This document shows positions 61,174 through 64,000 of a stretch of DNA of 64,000 bases, piece after piece. How positions within the stretch are numbered: position 1 is the stretch's first letter; each line of letters begins with the position of its first letter. Position numbers and translations under genes: made by a program. Where the stretch lies: assembly GCF_003332885.2 (NCBI RefSeq), contig NZ_QOWJ01000005.1:62001-126000 (forward strand). Direction: 5' to 3'. The notes beneath the pieces are model-generated. The model was not told where the DNA came from, made no database searches, and saw only the letters and a list, made by a program, of their open reading frames with translations. Source of the DNA: Paracnuella aquatica. Lineage in GTDB: Bacteria > Bacteroidota > Bacteroidia > Chitinophagales > Chitinophagaceae.

Positions 61174-62340
61174 TTATCCAAACATTTCCCGCACCTTATC
61201 GTAAAACGACTTTTGATTTTTATCGGGAGCCGGTTTAAAGTTGGGCGAATTGGACAGCTTTTCCAGCATGCTTTTTTCCTCGCTGGAAAGGTGCTGCGGT
61301 GTCCAGATGTTTACATGCACCAGCTGGTCGCCTTTTTCGTAGCTGTTTACTGCCGGGAAACCTTTGCCCTTGAGGCGGAAAATCTTGCCGCTTTGCGTAC
61401 CCGCCGGGATCTTGATCTTGGCCCTTCCATCGATGGTGGGCACTTCCACATTGGCGCCAAATACGGCTTCGGGGAAGGAGAGGTGCAGGTCGTACACCAC
61501 GTTCAGACCTTCGCGCTGCAGTTCCTTGTGTGCTTCTTCTTCAATCAGGATAATGAGGTCGCCGGTGGGGCCGCCCCGTTCGCCGGCATTGCCGCGGCCA
61601 CTGATGTTGAGCTGCATGCCTTCCTGCACGCCAGCCGGGATATCGATGGTTACGGTTTCTTCGCCATACACGCGGCCTTCACCTTTACAGGAGCCGCATT
61701 TGGCCGTAATGGTGCTGCCTTCGCCATTACAGGTGGGGCAGGTAGTTACGGTTTGCATCTGGCCCAAAAAGGTGCTGGTTACTTTGCGTACCTGGCCGCT
61801 ACCACCGCAAGTGCCGCAGGTTTGAACGCTGCCGCTGTCTTTGGCGCCGCTGCCGCCGCAGGTATTACAGCCCACGTATTTTTTAACCTTGATGTTTTTG
61901 GTAACGCCCTTGGCAATTTCCTCGTAAGTGAGCTTGAGCTTGATGCGCAGGTTGGAGCCGCGGGTACCGCGGGCCCTTTGTCCGCCACGACCACCGCCGC
62001 CTCGGCCGCCACCAAAAAAGGAACCGAACATGTCTTCGCCGAAGATGTCGCCAAACTGGCTGAAGATGTCGTCCATGTTCATGCCGCCGGGGTGGAAACC
62101 ACCGCGGCCATTGCCGCCCAGGCCGGCGTGGCCGTAGCGGTCGTACTGGGCTTTTTTATCGGCATCGCTCAGCACTTCGTAGGCTTCTGCCGCCTCTTTA
62201 AACTTTTCCTCGGCTGCTTTATCGCCCGGGTTACGGTCGGGGTGGTATTGCATGGCCACCTTGCGGTACGATTTCTTGATTTCGTCCGCAGAGGCGTTTT
62301 TGGCTACGCCCAGTACTTCGTAATAATCTCTTTTCGACAT
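61174..62340 (-). CDS. dnaJ: Chaperone DnaJ (Hsp40, type I)
   Basis: A 388-residue cochaperone that stimulates DnaK ATPase. J domain 1-70 with the HPD tripeptide in [13 protein letters not shown]; Gly/Phe region ([13 protein letters not shown]... to about 135); zinc-binding domain with four CxxCxGxG repeats ([36 protein letters not shown]); and the C-terminal substrate domains. Complete type I architecture. It follows grpE on the same strand after 158 bases and shares its regulation, probably heat shock. DnaK itself is not in the window. Confidence 0.97.
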   Translation of the reverse strand: MSKRDYYEVLGVAKNASADEIKKSYRKVAMQYHPDRNPGDKAAEEKFKEAAEAYEVLSDADKKAQYDRYGHAGLGGNGRGGFHPGGMNMDDIFSQFGDIFGEDMFGSFFGGGRGGGGRGGQRARGTRGSNLRIKLKLTYEEIAKGVTKNIKVKKYVGCNTCGGSGAKDSGSVQTCGTCGGSGQVRKVTSTFLGQMQTVTTCPTCNGEGSTITAKCGSCKGEGRVYGEETVTIDIPAGVQEGMQLNISGRGNAGERGGPTGDLIILIEEEAHKELQREGLNVVYDLHLSFPEAVFGANVEVPTIDGRAKIKIPAGTQSGKIFRLKGKGFPAVNSYEKGDQLVHVNIWTPQHLSSEEKSMLEKLSNSPNFKPAPDKNQKSFYDKVREMFG

Positions 62341-62498
62341 TGGGTTGTTTTCCTAATTATTTGTTCGGGGGTTGGACCCGAACGGTGCAGTGTGCGACGC
62401 AACAGGTGCCGACCGGAGCGGTGTAGGCGGCTACATCATCACTGCTTTCTTTTAAAGAACTGCTTTATTTTGCCAAAGCCTGTGGCCGGGCCACTCCT

Positions 62499-63056
62499 TC
62501 AGCGGCCTACCACCACTTTGGCGTGGCGAATGATTTTGTCGTTCAGGTAATAGCCTTTGATGATCTCGTCCACCACTTTGCCGCGGTGCTCATCGCCGGC
62601 TTCAATTTCGGTGATGGCCTCGTGCAGGTCGGCATCAAACTCCTGACCCTTGGCTTCCATGGGGCGCAGGCCGCGGCCGGCCAGGTTTTGGCGCAGCTTG
62701 GCAAATACCAGCTGGATGCCTTCTTTGATCTGGGCCAAATCGTCGGTTTTTTCCATTTGGATCATGGCGCGGTCGCTGTCGTCGAGTACATCGAGCAGGC
62801 CGCTGATCACGTCTTTGCCGGCGGTTTGCATCAGTTCGATGCGCTCCTTGGCGGTGCGGCGGCGGTAGTTGTCGAACTCTGCGGCCTGGCGCAGGTATTT
62901 ATCTTTTAGTTCGGCCACCTGGGCCTTGAGGGCCTCCAGCTCCGAAGTCTCGTTTTCGGTTTGCGTTGTTTCCTCGCCGGCAGCATCATTCAGTTCCTGA
63001 TCCTGCACGTTTTCTGGTCCGTTGGTGGGTTGTTCCTGAAATTCCTGTTGCTTCAT
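62499..63056 (-). CDS. grpE: Nucleotide exchange factor GrpE
   Basis: A 185-residue cochaperone that releases ADP from DnaK. The acidic, disordered N-terminus (MKQQEFQEQPTNGPENVQDQ) leads into a long coiled-coil (ETSELEALKAQVAELKDKYL, then RQAAEFDNYRRRTAKERIEL) and the beta domain ending DKIIRHAKVVVG. The frame continues a few codons further upstream, but the ATG at 63056 gives the usual acidic start and lies 22 bases after the -7 box. The dnaJ gene follows. Confidence 0.96.
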   Translation of the reverse strand: MKQQEFQEQPTNGPENVQDQELNDAAGEETTQTENETSELEALKAQVAELKDKYLRQAAEFDNYRRRTAKERIELMQTAGKDVISGLLDVLDDSDRAMIQMEKTDDLAQIKEGIQLVFAKLRQNLAGRGLRPMEAKGQEFDADLHEAITEIEAGDEHRGKVVDEIIKGYYLNDKIIRHAKVVVGR

Positions 63057-63077
63057 ATCGTAACAAAAAATTGTGTG

Positions 63078-63085
63078 CAAAGGTA
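63078..63085 (-). promoter_or_regulatory. -7 box TACCTTTG of grpE-dnaJ
   Basis: Exact TAnnTTTG on the minus strand, 21 bases before the grpE ATG. A TTG 17 bases further upstream (CATTGGCAATG) may be the -33 element. Confidence 0.62.
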
Positions 63086-63169
63086 GCGGTCAAATGCATT
63101 GCCAATGCCGGTTTTCGGGACAAATTGTCGCCTCGGGGCATAGCTTAACGAAACATTTGGCACATAGGG

Positions 63170-63302
63170 TTGGAACCACGGAGACACAACGGCACGGAGT
63201 GACACGGTAAATTTTTGAGTTGGTTTTAAAGATTATCACCGATACTGGTACGAAGAAATAAAACCGTGTTACTTCCTGTACACCCTGCCTCCGTGGTTCA
63301 AA
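63170..63302. repeat. Dispersed intergenic element (copy 4 of 4)
   Basis: Left end TTGGAACCACGGAGACACAA at 63170 with GGCACGGAGTGACACGG. Right end CCTCCGTGGTTCAA, ending 63302. It fills most of the 305-base gap between the divergent grpE and methyltransferase genes. Confidence 0.78.
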
Positions 63303-63346
63303 TCAGGTGTTCAGAAAAATACTGGCGGTTCGCTTTCTGCACCGGT

Positions 63347-63354
63347 TACCTTTG
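63347..63354 (+). promoter_or_regulatory. -7 box TACCTTTG of the RlmI-like gene
   Basis: Exact TAnnTTTG ending seven bases before the ATG at 63362. Confidence 0.6.
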
Positions 63355-63361
63355 CAGCCTT

Positions 63362-64000
63362 ATGGCTACGGTTCATTTAAAAAGAAAGATCGCCCCGCGG
63401 GTTGCCAATGGGCATCCCTGGATTTTTGCAAACGAGGTAGAGAAAGTGGAAGGCGACCCCGAGCCGGGCTCGGTGGTGCCGGTGTTGTACCACGATGGCA
63501 AGTTTGCCGGGCAGGGTTATTTCAATGCGCAATCGCAGATCATGGTGCGGCTGCTGACCCGCGACCGCAAAGAAGTAGTGAACGAGGATTTTTTCCTGAA
63601 CAAGATCAGGGAGTGCTGGGCCTACCGCCAGCAACTGGGCTACGTGGAAAACTGCCGCCTGGTGTTTGGCGAAGCCGACGGCCTGCCGCAGCTGATCATC
63701 GATAAGTTCAACGATTATTTTGTCATTCAGTCGCTGGCGCTGGGCATCGACCAGTGGAAACCGGCCATTGTAAAGGCTTTGAATACCGTATTTCAACCCA
63801 AAGGCATTTTTGAACGAAACGACGTGCCGGTGCGGGAACTGGAAGGACTGCCGCAGCAAAAAGGCTTTCTTTCGGCGCCGTTCGATACCAAAATCATCAT
63901 CAACGAAAACGGGCTCAAGTTTCATGTGGATATTGAAAATGGCCAAAAGACCGGCTATTTCCTCGACCAGCAGGACAACCGCCGCGCCATTCAGCATATT
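63362..64000 (+). CDS. RlmI-family class I SAM-dependent rRNA methyltransferase (partial, cut by right edge)
   Basis: 213 codons are visible; the protein continues past the window. It starts MATVHLKRKIAPRVANGHPW, the N-terminal PUA-like domain (residues about 1-75, with GSVVPVLYHDGKFAGQGYFN) that precedes RlmI-type 23S rRNA cytosine-5 methyltransferases. Then VFGEADGLPQLIIDKFNDYF and FHVDIENGQKTGYFLDQQDN lead up to the SAM-binding motif, which is outside. RlmI methylates C1962 in E. coli, but relatives act at other sites, so the target is inferred from family only. Confidence 0.93.
   Translation, partial: MATVHLKRKIAPRVANGHPWIFANEVEKVEGDPEPGSVVPVLYHDGKFAGQGYFNAQSQIMVRLLTRDRKEVVNEDFFLNKIRECWAYRQQLGYVENCRLVFGEADGLPQLIIDKFNDYFVIQSLALGIDQWKPAIVKALNTVFQPKGIFERNDVPVRELEGLPQQKGFLSAPFDTKIIINENGLKFHVDIENGQKTGYFLDQQDNRRAIQHI

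Noticed and set aside
60974-61204. 76-codon plus-strand frame overlapping the end of dnaJ
   Set aside because: No domain, overlaps the dnaJ terminator and the dnaJ end, and the composition is not convincing.
62373-62440. Possible tRNA-like word GTTGGACCCGAACG upstream of dnaJ
   Set aside because: No acceptor stem, anticodon loop or CCA-compatible arrangement could be drawn around it.
61213-62550. 445-codon plus-strand frame opposite dnaJ
   Set aside because: Low-complexity Ala/Gly/Phe-rich translation caused by the antisense of the Gly-rich DnaJ; dnaJ is certain.

Overview
The window looks like chromosomal DNA of a member of the Bacteroidota, most probably the Chitinophagales (Chitinophagaceae-like). 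This rests on four things seen in the sequence. Several secreted proteins end in type IX secretion (T9SS) sorting domains, and one PorP/SprF-family protein is present. Start codons mostly lack Shine-Dalgarno sites. Promoter -7 boxes of the Bacteroidota form TAnnTTTG occur close to many starts. The gene families (GlyRS, Mfd, RecG, GlcD, SSS symporter, PD40/TolB-like) are typical of the group. No rRNA, tRNA, CRISPR array, prophage or transposase was found.

Layout. 1-7.7 kb: a TolB-like propeller protein running off the left edge, a metallo-beta-lactamase-fold hydrolase, a polysaccharide flippase, a translationally coupled MbnP/MbnH-like pair (copper-binding protein and di-haem enzyme), ArfB and Dtd. 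7.9-21.4 kb: a T9SS cargo protein, group-3 truncated haemoglobin, MazG-like pyrophosphohydrolase, BrkB/YihY membrane protein, glycyl-tRNA synthetase, an alkaline-phosphatase-fold enzyme, two small proteins, a 1774-residue T9SS subtilase and a HEAT-like protein. 21.7-31.9 kb: Mfd, a T9SS BNR-propeller protein, a ferredoxin-NADP-reductase-like enzyme and RecG. 32-36.8 kb: a 1.2-kresidue PKD/SBBP surface protein with a type B sorting domain, next to its PorP/SprF partner. 37-44.2 kb: GlcD-like oxidase, outer-membrane barrel, esterase, a beta-helix/tail-fibre-like secreted protein, another T9SS cargo protein and YceI. 44.3-52 kb: three tandem TetR regulators followed by TolC, adaptor and RND pump. 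52.4-60.7 kb: DUF3108 protein, LOG-family protein, SSS symporter, O-methyltransferase, glucosaminidase-LysM protein with hypoxanthine phosphoribosyltransferase, vWA protein and a small secreted protein. 61-64 kb: dnaJ, grpE and an RlmI-like methyltransferase cut by the right edge.

The most unusual content is intergenic. At least eleven loci carry degenerate tandem arrays of 7-base units, in about six word families, mostly arranged as facing inverted pairs and often touching a stop codon, start codon or promoter box. One pair with nearly the same unit order flanks mfd. Two islands are nested palindromes in which repeat-type outer arms enclose other known-looking inverted repeats. A separate family with ends of the form TTGAACCACnnAGGCAC occurs four times. 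I found no defence or biosynthetic system that is clearly new. The heptamer arrays, the MbnP/MbnH pair, the beta-helix protein and the apparent non-AUG start of recG are the best leads.
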